The notes under the pieces are model-generated. The model was given only the letters and a program-made list of their open reading frames with translations. It was not told the DNA's origin and ran no database searches. From Diphasiastrum complanatum (taxonomy: Eukaryota; Streptophyta; Lycopodiopsida; Lycopodiales; Lycopodiaceae): DNA of 64,000 nucleotides. The position numbers and the translations under genes are program-made. The stretch spans positions 26,277,303 through 26,341,302 of the forward strand of contig CM055108.1 of the NCBI GenBank assembly GCA_029204225.1. The letters are read 5' to 3'. Below are positions 22,501 to 35,499 of the stretch, one piece after another. Within the stretch, counting starts at the first letter, position 1. The number at the start of each line of letters is the position of its first letter.

Positions 22501-22509
22501 TTAGGGTTT
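22501..22509 (-). promoter_or_regulatory. Telo-box upstream of eS19
   Basis: The + strand reads TTAGGGTTT, that is AAACCCTAA on the gene strand, about 100 bp upstream of the ATG. Telo-boxes are a known feature of plant ribosomal protein gene promoters and 5' leaders, where they help coordinate translation-machinery genes. Confidence 0.8.
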
Positions 22510-23254
22510 GGAGCTTCTTGTTCATTGTTTGTCTTGTGAGTCTAGTTTTCTTCCATTCAATAACTTTTAAGGAGACTTTGTGAATAAACCCTTACCACCC
22601 CCCACACCCACCCAATGCTTAGTTGGTTAGATTGCATCAAAAGTTTCTTTGGTCCTAGGTTTAAGGTTCTTACTCCCTTGGATACCAAGATGCATTGTTG
22701 GTCATTACATTTGTCAAAGGAGGTGATCTACACATCACAACAAGCTTTCTCTTATGTAGGGCATTTAAATCGTTATACAAATAGAAATAAATAAAAGATT
22801 GCATATTAAAAGGATTTCAAAATTTTAAAAGAATCATCAATATGTTCAAACTAGCCTGAAATTGAAACCTCATCTTTTAGCAAATTGTCATAGCTACCTC
22901 GGCAAAGCTTTAAAAGAAAGACTAAATAAAGGGAGTTAGTTGTCTCTAGTCCTAGTGGCCAAGGTTCTCAAATTCTAGAAGATCTTGAGGGATGGGAGTT
23001 TTTTTGGCATAAAAATTTGGTCATCCAAGTAGTTCATAAAACCGTACACTACATGAACTCAATTTGTATACAATATATGCTCTTTTTGAGCCTACAAACC
23101 TTGCATGTTATAAACCCCATGGGCTTTAAAGGGCGCAATGTCTAAGTTGGCTAGTCCAATTTCTACTTTATAAATTTTTTTAACATACAAACGTAAAAAG
23201 TCACAATTTTTATAAGATAACATATATTATTTGATTGGCTTGTTCGAATCTTTG

Positions 23255-23420
23255 CCATGCTCAAAGATCAAGGGGGAAATTCTCTTATAAATGTGTCTCC
23301 TACAAGTGTAAATACTTAGAAGCTTTGTAAACTGCAATTTTTGGAGAGAGAGATCAGAATTGATAATGGAAATTCATTTCAACCTTGAGAATCAAAGTCT
23401 ATCTTTATTCATGGCTTGGA
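23255..23420 (+). repeat. Dispersed LTR-like repeat, copy 1
   Basis: It shares ordered blocks with 28967-29140: CAAAGATCAAG, then AAATACTTAGAA, TTTGTAAACT and GATCAGAATTGA-like strings. The purine-rich AAGATCAAGGGGGAAA at its start looks like a Copia polypurine tract, so this is probably an old LTR edge. Confidence 0.5.
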
Positions 23421-23485
23421 TTGGAACAGTGAAAGAAAACCTACCTACGGATCCTATTGACCACTCCATGATTTTCTTAGTGAAG

Positions 23486-23527
23486 GGAGAAGAGAGAGAG
23501 AGAGGGGGGGGGGGGGGGGGGGGGGGG
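23486..23527. repeat. (GA)n followed by a 24-base G tract
   Basis: An AGAGAG run up to 23503 is followed by an uninterrupted G tract from 23504 to 23527. Confidence 0.9.
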
Positions 23528-24619
23528 AGGGAGAGGGAGAGAAAACAGACAGAATTTTATTAGGAAGAGTAGAAGATGATCAAATACAAGGGAAATGGCT
23601 CTCTCTTATAGATTTGAGAGGTGAGTCCCCTTTACTCTAATTGGCTATTGAAGTTTCATCAGGATTACTATCTTGACCGTCAAGATCACTTAGTGTTTCT
23701 TGAGGTCAAGTTGTGTTTCCCAACTTAAGAACTTTACAAAAGCAAAGTTTAAAATACTTTATTGAATAATTGTGCTCCAAGGCACTTATTAGCCTAAGGC
23801 CCAATGTTGGACTCACATGCACATGATGCCAACTGGTTGCCTATTTCTAATACTTCTGACTCTCTACTTCTGTCATGTAGTGTTTGGGCTTATTGTAGAA
23901 GCCTCTTGCCATATTCTAGAAGATTCCAAGTCATACCGAGAATCTAACAACAGACACCCACTTCGGGACTAAGTTGGAGCTCAATGTTGGTTCCCGAACT
24001 TGAAGTTGGTTAAGTTTGATCTTTGTTGAAGAGCTGGCTACTTGTATGTCGAGTGAGTTCGAACAGAAGTGTTGAAAGCCGGGAAGCTAAATCGTGGCTC
24101 CCGGCTCCCTTTGGTATGTTTGCGCTACAGGCTCGAGTTGGTAAAGGGGGCTGAGACCAAGCGACTAGATTCATGGCGCTGGTTGAGCTGTCAAAGTTTT
24201 TGTCTATCAGAATTCCCCTATAGTTCTTTTGTGATTCGATGCACCCCCTTCTCCTGGAATATATTGCTATCTAGTAAAGCACGGTTTTCTAGACTTAGTT
24301 TTTATTTTGTTGATTAAGCTTGGCAAGCTTGGTAGAATCAATCTAGCTCTCGAATATGGGTCTCGGGAGCTATTCCAATGGGTTCCAGGAGCTAACTAGG
24401 CCATGACTAGAGCTCCAGAGCTAGCTCATGACTTGTGACTACTTAATTGGCTCACCACAGGTCGGAGGCTCAATCCTTGACTTGCTAACTTGCTCTGGAA
24501 CATTTTGAGAGTGTCATGTCTCATAGTCTTACCAGGCACACTTGGTACACCCGAATCAGCTTTACAACATTCTCCTCTAGTTTGAGAATGTCATCATCAG
24601 GGCCAAACAAGACCTATGA

Positions 24620-25306
24620 CTGTTGGAGGGTTTGCGTATATCGAGGCAACCCTAACCATAGTTAATAAGTGAGGGGGATTTGGCATCTTGCATGTGTAAG
24701 TCCATCTCGATGATCACATAGATAATTGATTAGTTATAAGTCGATAAAAGGACTTTAGGCCTTTTTGCGGGACTTTTAATATCACAGGGTCTAATAGTCA
24801 AGTTAGTGAATAAAAAGGGTTCCCACCAATTTTCAAACTGGTTCTCTCTAAAATTCAAATTCGAATAGTTAGGGAGGTAGAAATTGGCCAATAGGATTTG
24901 AGGCCAAAGCCCTAAAATCCACTCTATATAGTGGCAAATTTGAATCATTTGTACACATTCTTTTCATTTCAATACAAGCTCGTTGGCCCTCTTATGGAAT
25001 GGATATGGAATGTCCTTGCTCTTCATCTTCCCTCCTCTAACTCTCATGCTTTCTTTGGATTTGCTAATTGTTGGATTTGATGCTTATTGGGATTGATCAC
25101 TCTTATGCTTTTTGTGAGAAAGAAAGGGAGAGAGAGAGAGAGAGAGAGAGCAAAGTAAGTCTCTATTAGTGTTGTGGATCTAGTGTTAATAGATGTAGTG
25201 TTCATGCTTAGGGTTAATGGATCTTAGTGTTAGACATGAATCATATGCATTTGTTGGATTATGAACTATGTTATCCCTCTCATGGGAACGAATCTTCGCG
25301 TGACAA
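24620..25306 (+). repeat. Candidate solo LTR
   Basis: The segment starts TGTTGGAGGG and ends near GTGACA, with a TATA-like CTATATAGTGG at about 24925. It contains no ORF. No matching partner exists in the window, so this is a tentative call. The edges are guesses. Confidence 0.3.
25128..25151. repeat. (GA)n microsatellite
   Basis: An uninterrupted GA dinucleotide run of about 12 units. Confidence 0.85.
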
Positions 25307-25309
25307 CTG

Positions 25310-26690
<1,381 letters not shown>

Positions 26691-26708
26691 GACTCCCCCT
26701 CAAGCTTG

Positions 26709-28701
26709 TTGCTATGAATCTGGACTCAAATTGAGATTTAACTATTTTACTAGAATAGAATGTTTGTCCCTTGACAGTGGTTTTGTCAGAATGTCAACCA
26801 ACATACTGTCTGTGTGACAGTAACTTAGTGCAACGTCTTCGTTCTGAATCTTCTCTCTGAGAAAATGAAGTTGAACCTCTATATGTTTGGTCCTTGTGTG
26901 AGTTCGTTGATTCAATGACAGAGCTATACAACTTTGATTATCGCACTAGAGTATGGTTGGACCAATTTGTGGGAATCTCAGATTCTGTATAGCTTCTAAG
27001 CCATAAAATCTCCTTCACTGCTGACGTAGCTACGACATATTATGATTCCGTGGAGGATAATGAAATGCATTTCTACTTCTTGCTATTCTATGAAATGGGT
27101 CCTCCTGCAAGAAAGCAGATGTAGCCAGAGGTGGATTTTCTGGTATCTACATCAAAATAGGTAATCAATGAGAGTGCAGCTTCTGTATTTCCATTGTAAC
27201 TCAAGGCATAGTGCTTTGAGGATTGAATGTACTTTAGAACTCTTTGTAGAGCTTTCCAGTGTTGTAGTCTTGGATTGGACATGAATTGTGACAATGTGCT
27301 TACAATATATGCTAGATCAGGTCGTGTGCAAATCATAGACTACATGAGAGAACCTATGATAGACTGATAAGGGTAATTGTGCATTTCTTGCTGATCTACC
27401 TTTGTTCTGGGGCACATGTCTTTGGATAGCTTGCATCTTGGATCCATAGGAGTGTCTATGGGCTTGCAATCCTCCATGTCGTATCTTCGAAGTACATTAA
27501 ATAGGTAGGATTGTTGGCTTATGGTGATCCTTCTACTCACGCGATCTCTGTGAATCTCCATTCCAAGTAAGTAATGGACTGGACCTAAATCAGTCATCTC
27601 AAACTCTGATGAGAGTAAGGACTTAGTTTCTTGCAGCAACATATTTGAATTGTTGATGGTTAGGGAATCATCAACGTATAGTGCTATTATAACATAGCTT
27701 GGCCCCTTTGGTTTAGATACACATTTGACTTTGCGATGCAGGAGGTAAAGTCGTGCTGCAACAAAAACCGATTTATTCTATCATACCAGGCCCTTGGAGC
27801 TTGCTTCAAACCGTATAATGCCTTGTGCAATTTGCATAGTAGATGCTCCTTGCCTTGAGGGATGTAACCTTCTAGTTGATAGATGTAGACATCTTCTTGT
27901 ATGTATCCATGTAGGAATGTTGTCCGGACGTCCATCTGGTGAATATCCAAATCTTCTGCAACAGATATAGCCAATAGGGTACGAATAGACTGATGTTTTA
28001 CTACTGGACTGAAGGTCTCAGTGTAGTCTATCCCATATACTTGTTCAAAGCCTTTAACCACCAGTCTAGCTTTCCATTTGGATACAGATCCATCTGGCTT
28101 AAGCTTCAGCTTAAAGATCCATTTAGAATCAATTGGCTTTACACCTATAGGAGGAATGAAAAGACTCCAGGTCTTGTTCTTCATTAGAGATTGATACTCA
28201 GCGTCCATGGCAGCTTTCCATTTGTCTGCATCGGGCATTGACAGTGCTTCTGCTACGGTGGCAGGTTCGTCATGACTGATGAAAGCCTGAGGGATGAAGC
28301 GGTCAGGCTGCTGCCGTTGTCTCACAGATCTTCGACTGTAGGTGCTTGATTAGACGATTCTCCTTGGTGAATGACTGGGACCGTAGTGATTTGCGGTTAA
28401 ACGATCGTGGGTCTAGGCCCATCGACGGTAAGTGGAGTCGTTGGGACGAACTCCGTTGCTTGAACAGTCGTAGGTCGTAGCCTATCGCTGGAAGGTGGAG
28501 TTGCTATGGAAGTCTCTTGTATTGGTAGCTTATGTTTGAAATCGTAATATTTGTCTTCAAGGAAGACAACATCACGACTGACCGAGATCTGTGGCCCGTA
28601 ACCACATCGTAAACACAATATGCCTTGTGTGAAGTTGAATAGCCGATGAAGATGCTTTTACAGCTTACTGGGTTGTGCATAACAGAGACATCCGAAAACA
28701 C
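26709..28701 (-). pseudogene. Copia-3 RT and RNase H, broken
   Basis: Blocks in - strand order are: post-integrase segment (SKSIFIGY-like, 28504-28701), linker, RT from about 28325 (KARLVVKGFEQVYGIDYTETF, LYGLKQAPRAWYDRI), YVDD just past a frameshift near 27695, and the connection/RNase H region (HYLLGMEIHRD, SLMxSMICTRPDLAYIV with an internal stop at 27337-27339, GYICFLAGGPIS at 27088). Beyond 27088 the rest of RNase H is traceable only in shifted frames. Several stops and at least two frameshifts make it dead. Confidence 0.88.
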
Positions 28702-28966
28702 GTATGTGTTTCAAACTTGGTTTGTAACCGTAGTAGGCTAGGAGTATGTTGCGAGGCATATTGAAAAACTATATTGAAAGGCAGTGGAGCAAGCAAGCAT
28801 AATGTCAAGCAAGAATACCAATGAAATGAGAATTGGGCTCACATATCTTCAAAAGGTGAGTGTTTAGGATTACAATTTGACTTTAAGCTAGGACTAAGAA
28901 TAGAGATTAGGGCTAGTACTTCTATCCCAGACTTGTTGGAATTTCTTGTAATTCATTCTTATAATA

Positions 28967-29140
28967 AGGATATGTTTGTTGGATTTCAAAGATCAAGTGG
29001 AAATCTACTTGTTGATTTTTTTTCTACTATTGTAGATACTTAGAAAATTTGTAAACTTCAATTCTGGACAAAAGATCGAAATTGAAAATCAGTCACTTTA
29101 GAACCATATATGTATTTGTGAAATGGATTGATAGATAAAC
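28967..29140 (+). repeat. Dispersed LTR-like repeat, copy 2
   Basis: The counterpart of 23255-23420, with shared blocks CAAAGATCAAG, ATACTTAGAA, TTTGTAAACT and CAATT in the same order and orientation. Confidence 0.5.
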
Positions 29141-30639
29141 ACTAGATATAATATGACATCGATTTTTTGTGCAAAGAATTGATCAGTATTGTATGATATC
29201 ATTTGATGAGCTTCACAAGAACTGGTGCATTTTCAATAACAAATTAATCCTCATATCTGGCAAGGACAAGGAAAATGACATGCATTGTCTTAGACAATTC
29301 TTTAATATTTCAGTGTCATAGTCATGCGTATATTTTCAATATTCATAAAAAGAGTTCACATAGATGATTTCAGTAGAATTTATAATTGTGTAGTATCATG
29401 TACTAGATCGTGGGTTCCTACTTAAAGTTTGTCAGCGGGGGTGGGGGAAGGTCTCTCATCATGACCTAATGATGGCCAAATTTGCCTTGGCTCTATTAAT
29501 TTGTGGGTCCTAATCACTTTCATAAATTAATGGATAAGTCAATAGTGGTTGGATGCAAAAAATGCTAATGTAGTCCTGACAACAATTAAGTTGGATTAAA
29601 GTTGATAGTATGCCCACATGGGCAAATGTGCATGTAAATGTTTGAAGCCTTGCGCTTTTGATGGCTAGGCGCCAATGCTTGCATAAAACCTTTAAAAAAC
29701 AAACTTCTTTTTTTGAAATGCAAGGAAAATTTTGTTTATTGTTTTCAAATGCAAGAAATTTATGTGTGATAAAGTAGGTAGATTCATATAAAGCTTACCT
29801 ACATATGCATGATTCAAAAGACAAGATTTAAAAAAAAAAAAAGTGTAAGCTTTTTCAATGAATTATAAGTTTTTGGCAAGCACTGCTAGGCGCCCTCACT
29901 ATGTGATGTTAAGTGTATGTAATGGATACTTTGTGCCTATTCTGCCCACTTTTGAATAGATTGAAAAGCAAAATAGGCATCTATTTTTTTTTTAAATTGG
30001 TGCGCTTTGCAGCCTGCGCGTCAGGCGTCAGGCGCATGCTGCCACATGGCGGCGTCAGACTGGTAAAAAAAAGTCAAACTGCTCATTATGTTCCAAAATG
30101 TATATGTAAAAAAGTCAAAGTATCCATTACGCAATGGAAGGCGTCGGGCACAGGCAATTCTGCCCAGTTAAGATTTCCAAAAATTTTTAGGGTCTCCGGG
30201 ACTCGCCTAAAAAATTATGAAAATTCTTTCCGAGCAAAATGGCCTATGCTGGGCCCTTCCACATTACATTATGATGCTAATTGAGCTTGGCTATAGTTGG
30301 AAAAGAGAATCATAAGTGACCAATAATTAAGCATGATTTAGCAAATTACCTCCATTACCATCTTAATCCTTAACTATGACAACAATATACTGGATACTTT
30401 GTCATGCATGATAAATTATTTAATGAAGTCATAACAAATATGTCTGACCGTTGAACATGCATTCAATCTTACCCACCTCAATAGTTTTGTATTCACTAGA
30501 ATCCAATGGTTTGAATAATTTAATTGAATCAAAGAAGAGCACACGTTGCATGTCTGCGATTCCTTGTAGGTTGCCTGGTCATGCTCTATTGTAAACAGAT
30601 GCTTCTCAGCAACACTAAGTTTGACGGAGCCGATCCAAT

Positions 30640-30641
30640 AT

Positions 30642-30676
<35 letters not shown>
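30640..30676. repeat. (TA)n microsatellite
   Basis: A TA run of about 15 units, with two CA interruptions at its 5' end. Confidence 0.85.
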
Positions 30677-30798
30677 CCGCAACTTGCTGCAGATGGATTG
30701 AAATTTGCTGTTCATGATCGTCAGCTGATCAGAGCAAGAATTATGTAAAAAGAATTGCGGAAACGCTTAGAAAGTACAGGATTTGATAAGGATTAGGA

Positions 30799-31212
30799 AT
30801 GTCGTCATGTAGCCCTGCTTTGATGGGTCAGGAAGGCGACGAAACAACTAACTGTACCGCTGCTTTGCGCCATACAACAAGAGCCGGTGTATCAGGTTTG
30901 CTGGTTTCAGTTCGTTGGACCGGCTTGACAACAGTCATTTTGTTGCTATGCTCATGTTTCGGATGCATTGCGGCTTCACTACAGATATATGGCAAAGCAG
31001 AGGAGGTTGAAACTAGACCGGACGGTAGAGGTGCGAGCTCTATCTTTTACTGCCTTCGTATTTACAGTGCTGCAGCATTATGTAAAACGTGTAGCATTTC
31101 CATTCTCCTGTTCTGCTCTTGTAGACGCATTTCCTTTCTGAAAATAAGACAGTCATATAGTGTTTCCAACAAATTCCACCCACAACTGAGCGTTTTTCTT
31201 GATTCTAATTGA
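30799..31212 (+). CDS. Hypothetical 137-residue ORF with hydrophobic segment
   Basis: I do not recognise this frame. It has a polar N-terminus, then a hydrophobic stretch WTGLTTVILLLCSCFGCIAA at about residues 40-59 that could span a membrane, then a Cys- and Ser-rich tail. It lies about 1 kb upstream of RLK-B on the same strand. It could be an exon of an unrecognised membrane protein (a possible donor GT follows CCGGACG near 31025), the remains of one, or a chance ORF. There is no homology evidence. Confidence 0.2.
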   Translation: MSSCSPALMGQEGDETTNCTAALRHTTRAGVSGLLVSVRWTGLTTVILLLCSCFGCIAASLQIYGKAEEVETRPDGRGASSIFYCLRIYSAAALCKTCSISILLFCSCRRISFLKIRQSYSVSNKFHPQLSVFLDSN

Positions 31213-32262
31213 GCTGATACAGTTCCCGGAATGTATGTAGCAACCCAATGCCCATAATAGAAATGCAGCTGAATTTATTTAGTTTTTGCAATTGTCTAAG
31301 GCGATTGTCTTCTAATAAGTATGCGATTAGTTTTTAAGCACTGTAAAACGCCAGAAAGAACTTCACTTATAGGCACGGACATCTGGAAGGATATTACATC
31401 CATTGTGTACAAATTACCCTTTGCTTTTTGCATTTGCTTTTGCATATAGGGAGAGCAAGCAATGGGCAATCATGCCTTCCTCAAATCGACAAATACAAAC
31501 AGCCCAATTGCTGAAATTCAGTTTTTTCCCATTCATTTTAGATTTAAAAGTTTTTTATATGGCTCAAATATGTGCACTTCCATTACCCATACGGTGCTTG
31601 TAAAAACACAATGCTACATAAAGTGAATCTTTTACAATATCTAGTACATTTTAAGAACTAAAATTTAAGTGTTGGAATAATGGAACATGCGTGATCATAG
31701 TTGTCAATTCTACTAGTTTGAGCTTTTTTTAAGAAGCAAGAGTGTGTGTGTGTGTGTTTGTTTGTTGGTTAAATATGAAAACACCTCTTAGTTTCTTCTT
31801 TTTGTTCCCACTTTAGAAAATAAAATTGCATGCATTTCGAAAGGAGAGGCCTCTTTTTCCTTTGTAAAAAAGTTTGAAGTAATTTTAAGTACCTTCAAGG
31901 AGTAATGAATATGAAGCTCATTGATAGAGAAATGGGAAATACTCAACTAAATACATGATGAAAGAAAAGACAAAGGTGGTTGAAATGTTTGCCTTTATTG
32001 CAGCAGACTAGCATGTGTCAAGATTGTTCTCTATTTATTATTTCTGTGATTTATCTGTGCCTGATCAATTACACTAGATCTGAGCTCAACATCCAGATGC
32101 TCCACAGATCTAGATTCTGTTCTAGTCACATTCAATATGAGACATAAAAATGATAATAATCTTCATGCACTAGAAGGCAGAAATGAGACATGCTGATGAC
32201 AAAATCCAGTAGTCAACAAGAGAGATGATGTAGAAAGTAATATGAGTTTGAAGGAATAAAGA
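31213..32262. other. Upstream region of RLK-B
   Basis: AT-rich with a short GT run (31742-31757). If RLK-B has a signal-peptide exon it should lie here or further upstream; the short frame at about 31953-32010 (MKEKTKVVEMFAFIAAD) ends in a stop without a clear donor and is not convincing. Confidence 0.4.
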
Positions 32263-35200
32263 ATGCGGGAATTATGCGATTTTGTATGTGCAGGATTGCT
32301 GCTTCACAATTCTGCTTTGGCTCAAGACATACAAGCTCTGTTGTCAGTTAAAACAGCATTTATGGTTGCCAATCCCATCATCCCCAGCTTGCTTCATACC
32401 TGGACCTATAACTCCACCGATCCATGTACATGGAAGGCAGTTCAGTGCAGTAATGTCTCAGGTGAAATTCGAGTGACAAGCCTTGACTTATCGAACAGCA
32501 TGTTGAGGGGTTCCATTCCTGCTGAGATATGTAACGTCACAGCCTTAGAATCACTCTTCTTGGATTTGAACCAGCTCAATGGGACGATTCCATCAGAGAT
32601 TGGCAGCCTTGGGTCCCTGAAATATTTAAACCTTTGCAGTAATGCCTTTTCGGGTACAATACCTGCAAGCTTTAGGGGCTTAAATAACCTGCAGTATCTG
32701 AACATGGCAGACAATTCTATGGTTGGTGGAATCCCTGATACACTAGCTTTAATGTGCGGGAATCTGCAAACCCTCAACATCTCCAACAACCCAGAACTAG
32801 GTGGACAACTTCCTCTTGGATTGAATGCTTGTGGCAACTTGACTGCTATTGATTTTGAGATCACAAATTTGCAGGGTAGCATTCCATCAGAACTGGGACA
32901 GATTCCTGGCCTTCAATACTTGAATCTCGGAAGCAATAATTTGACAGGATCAATCCCAGATGGCCTCTTTTCTAACTGTGCATCCCTATCATACGTTGAT
33001 CTCTCACTCAATCACTTGACTGGGGATGTTCCTCCCTCTATTGGAAACTGCAGTAACTTGTCAACCTTGATGCTTTGCCAAAATAACTTGAAATCAATTC
33101 CATTAGAATTAGGTGGGCTCACAAACCTCACCTGGCTATTCCTAGGAGAAAACCAACTTGAAGGTGAAATGCCTCGGCAAATACTTAGCCTTACCAGCCT
33201 TACTATTCTAGACTTAAGAGATAACGGTTTCAATGGGAGAATACCCTCCATGATCAGTCAGCTACAATCTTTGCAATATCTAATGCTAGAACATAATAGT
33301 TTCAGTGGAAGTTTACCACCAGAAATTACAAAGCTTTCAAGTTTACTCTTTCTGGATGTTAGTGACAATCCTGTCGGAGGAACAATTCCAAACTTCATAA
33401 GAAACCTTACTAGTGTGCAAATTCTTATTCTTGCTAATAATCTATACACAGGCTCTCTTCTGCCTGAGTTGGGCTTCCTCCCAAACTTGCAGTTTTTGGA
33501 CCTTGGAGACAATCAGCTCACAGGAAGCATACCAAGCACCATTGGTAACCTTCAGAATCTACTCTGGCTTAGGCTTGCAAATAACCTCCTCACTGGTGCA
33601 ATACCACATGAGATAGGCAATTGTGGTGGCCTAATGTGGTTGAATCTAGCCAACAATTCATTGACTGGTTCAATACCAGAAAACATTGGTAACATCTCGA
33701 GCACGGCTGTGGATATATTTGCAATTAATGACAGAGATCTGCTCTTTCTGCCAAAACAGCTGGGGGAGTGCCGTATTCTTTTGAGGTGGTTACCAAACCT
33801 GGAATACCCATACAGTAAAATCCCTGCTCTACTGATAAGAGACAGATGCCAACAATTCTGGAATTATCTAATGAGAGGAACCAATCTGTATCCAATTTGC
33901 TCCGGTCAGGGAAGCATTGCTTCCACTGGTTACATTCAGCTATCAATGAACATGCTCAATGGAAGCCTGCCAATAAGCTTGAGGCAGGCACATCACTTCA
34001 GTGGAATTTTTCTGTCAGACAACCAGCTCTCTGGCAACCTCAGGCAGGTTTTCAGTAGGCCAGAAATCTCACTTTTAAAGCTACAACACAATTCCTTCAC
34101 AGGCCTTATACCTTCCGATTTTTCGAACATGGAGTGTATTGCGGTGATGGATCTTTCTTTCAACAATCTTTCTGGATCCATACCCATCTCACTAGAGCGG
34201 TGCTCGACTCTTGTTGTCTTCAATCTTTCCTACAATCCCTTATTAACTGGACCAATTCCAGAGGAAGGACAATTTGCGACATTTTCTGAATCCTCATATC
34301 TACAGGACAGTTCACTGTGCTACAAGAGAATCAACAGCCCCATTGACAGCAAGATCCCTATGTGCAAGTCAGCTATTACAACCCAGCCAGCAGGAGAGAG
34401 TCTTCCTCACCCTTCTTCAACTCGAACATCAAAGCTAACCACTTGGGCGATTGCCAGTATCATTCTTGGGTGCACTTTAGGGATTGTATTCATTGTGGCA
34501 GCATTTGCTCTTAGAGTAAGAAGGGGACACACGAGTTGTGCATCAGATTGTGTGAATGATGGAAAGGAAATTCAATGCTTTGGTACTGGTAATTTATATG
34601 TCACCTTGTTTTCCATTGAGCTACCTCAGCAGCTCACCCATAAAGACCTGATCACGGCTACTGACAACTTTGATGGGGTCAATCTTATTGGCAGCAGTGG
34701 CTTTGGGGTTGTCTATAAAGCCAAACTGATGGATGGAACGTTGGTTGCCATCAAAAAGCTCGCCCATGGCGGATCACTGCTAGATCATGTATTCTTAACT
34801 AAGATCGAAGAAATTGGAAACATACGGCAGAAAAATCTTGTTCCATTGTTGGGGTGCACCGCTCTGGGGAGTGACAAGCTGCTTCTGTACAGATATATGG
34901 AAAATGGCAGCTTGGATGATTGGCTACATGAGCTGCCGAGAGGCGCACAAACATTGGACTGGCCTCTCAGATACAACATTGCTTTAGGAATAGCCAGAGG
35001 ATTGAAATTTCTTCACCATGGCTGCTCACCCCCGATCATCCACGGGGATATCAAAGCTAGAAACATCCTTCTGGATCAGGATCTGGAACCGCGCCTCACT
35101 GATTTCGCCCTAGCCCAAGTCCTGAAAGTCAATGAATCTTATGTGACCAGCATAATCGTGGGCAATGTTGGATATATCCCACCAGAATATAGCCGAACCT

Positions 35201-35499
35201 GGAGAGCAACAATGAAAGGAGATATCTACGGCTTTGGAGTGCTATTACTGCAGCTGATTAGTGGAAGAAGACCTGTAGATGTAGCCGAGATAGAGAAAGA
35301 TTGTAGATCTATGGTTGAGTGGGTGGTATCAATGAGGAAACAGGGCAGAGAAAGAGCTACCTATGATCCGATCATAGCATCCTCTGGAGCTCCAGGAGAA
35401 CTCCAACGGTTGATGAAGCTGGCTACTTGGTGCACAGAAGAGCTTCCTTCTCAAAGACCCACAATGGAGGAGGTCTTGGGAGCACTTGAAGAAATGTAA
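32263..35499 (+). CDS. LRR receptor-like protein with atypical kinase (RLK-B)
   Basis: This 1078-residue paralogue of RLK-A lies on the same strand. Residues 10-20 (AGLLLHNSALA, then QDIQALLS) look like the end of a signal peptide; either the ATG at 32263 starts a short one, or CAG at 32291-32293 is a 3' splice site in the same phase as in RLK-A. The LRR cap has C55/C62; about 20 LRRs cover 72-665, with an island at about 480-560 (C503, C529, C546, RWLP, FWN). The transmembrane segment is at 728-750 and the kinase domain at about 803-1076. VAIK Lys831 is present. The glycine loop is GSSGFG (810-815), with one Gly lost. Lys847 sits at the alpha-C Glu position, HRD reads HGD (927-929, Asp kept) and DFG reads DFA (947-949). 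Activity is doubtful but not excluded. The family resembles At1g74360 (LRR-X, NILR1-like). Confidence 0.9.
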   Translation: MRELCDFVCAGLLLHNSALAQDIQALLSVKTAFMVANPIIPSLLHTWTYNSTDPCTWKAVQCSNVSGEIRVTSLDLSNSMLRGSIPAEICNVTALESLFLDLNQLNGTIPSEIGSLGSLKYLNLCSNAFSGTIPASFRGLNNLQYLNMADNSMVGGIPDTLALMCGNLQTLNISNNPELGGQLPLGLNACGNLTAIDFEITNLQGSIPSELGQIPGLQYLNLGSNNLTGSIPDGLFSNCASLSYVDLSLNHLTGDVPPSIGNCSNLSTLMLCQNNLKSIPLELGGLTNLTWLFLGENQLEGEMPRQILSLTSLTILDLRDNGFNGRIPSMISQLQSLQYLMLEHNSFSGSLPPEITKLSSLLFLDVSDNPVGGTIPNFIRNLTSVQILILANNLYTGSLLPELGFLPNLQFLDLGDNQLTGSIPSTIGNLQNLLWLRLANNLLTGAIPHEIGNCGGLMWLNLANNSLTGSIPENIGNISSTAVDIFAINDRDLLFLPKQLGECRILLRWLPNLEYPYSKIPALLIRDRCQQFWNYLMRGTNLYPICSGQGSIASTGYIQLSMNMLNGSLPISLRQAHHFSGIFLSDNQLSGNLRQVFSRPEISLLKLQHNSFTGLIPSDFSNMECIAVMDLSFNNLSGSIPISLERCSTLVVFNLSYNPLLTGPIPEEGQFATFSESSYLQDSSLCYKRINSPIDSKIPMCKSAITTQPAGESLPHPSSTRTSKLTTWAIASIILGCTLGIVFIVAAFALRVRRGHTSCASDCVNDGKEIQCFGTGNLYVTLFSIELPQQLTHKDLITATDNFDGVNLIGSSGFGVVYKAKLMDGTLVAIKKLAHGGSLLDHVFLTKIEEIGNIRQKNLVPLLGCTALGSDKLLLYRYMENGSLDDWLHELPRGAQTLDWPLRYNIALGIARGLKFLHHGCSPPIIHGDIKARNILLDQDLEPRLTDFALAQVLKVNESYVTSIIVGNVGYIPPEYSRTWRATMKGDIYGFGVLLLQLISGRRPVDVAEIEKDCRSMVEWVVSMRKQGRERATYDPIIASSGAPGELQRLMKLATWCTEELPSQRPTMEEVLGALEEM

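Larger units (their letters stand above)
22510..24618. other. Intergenic, no gene recognised
   Basis: No domain is visible. The stretch 23255-23420 resembles 28967-29140 on the same strand (see the dispersed repeat entries), and a GA run plus poly-G tract lie at 23486-23527. Confidence 0.5.
28766..30798. other. Intergenic, no gene recognised
   Basis: It contains copy 2 of the dispersed repeat (28967-29140), a GC-richer patch with GGCGTCAGGCG-like strings (30015-30060) and a TA run. The frame at 29913-30284 has no recognisable domain and I do not call it a gene. Confidence 0.5.

Noticed and set aside
29913-30284. 123-codon + strand frame in a GC-richer patch
   Set aside because: Composition is irregular and no motif is recognisable; likely a chance frame.
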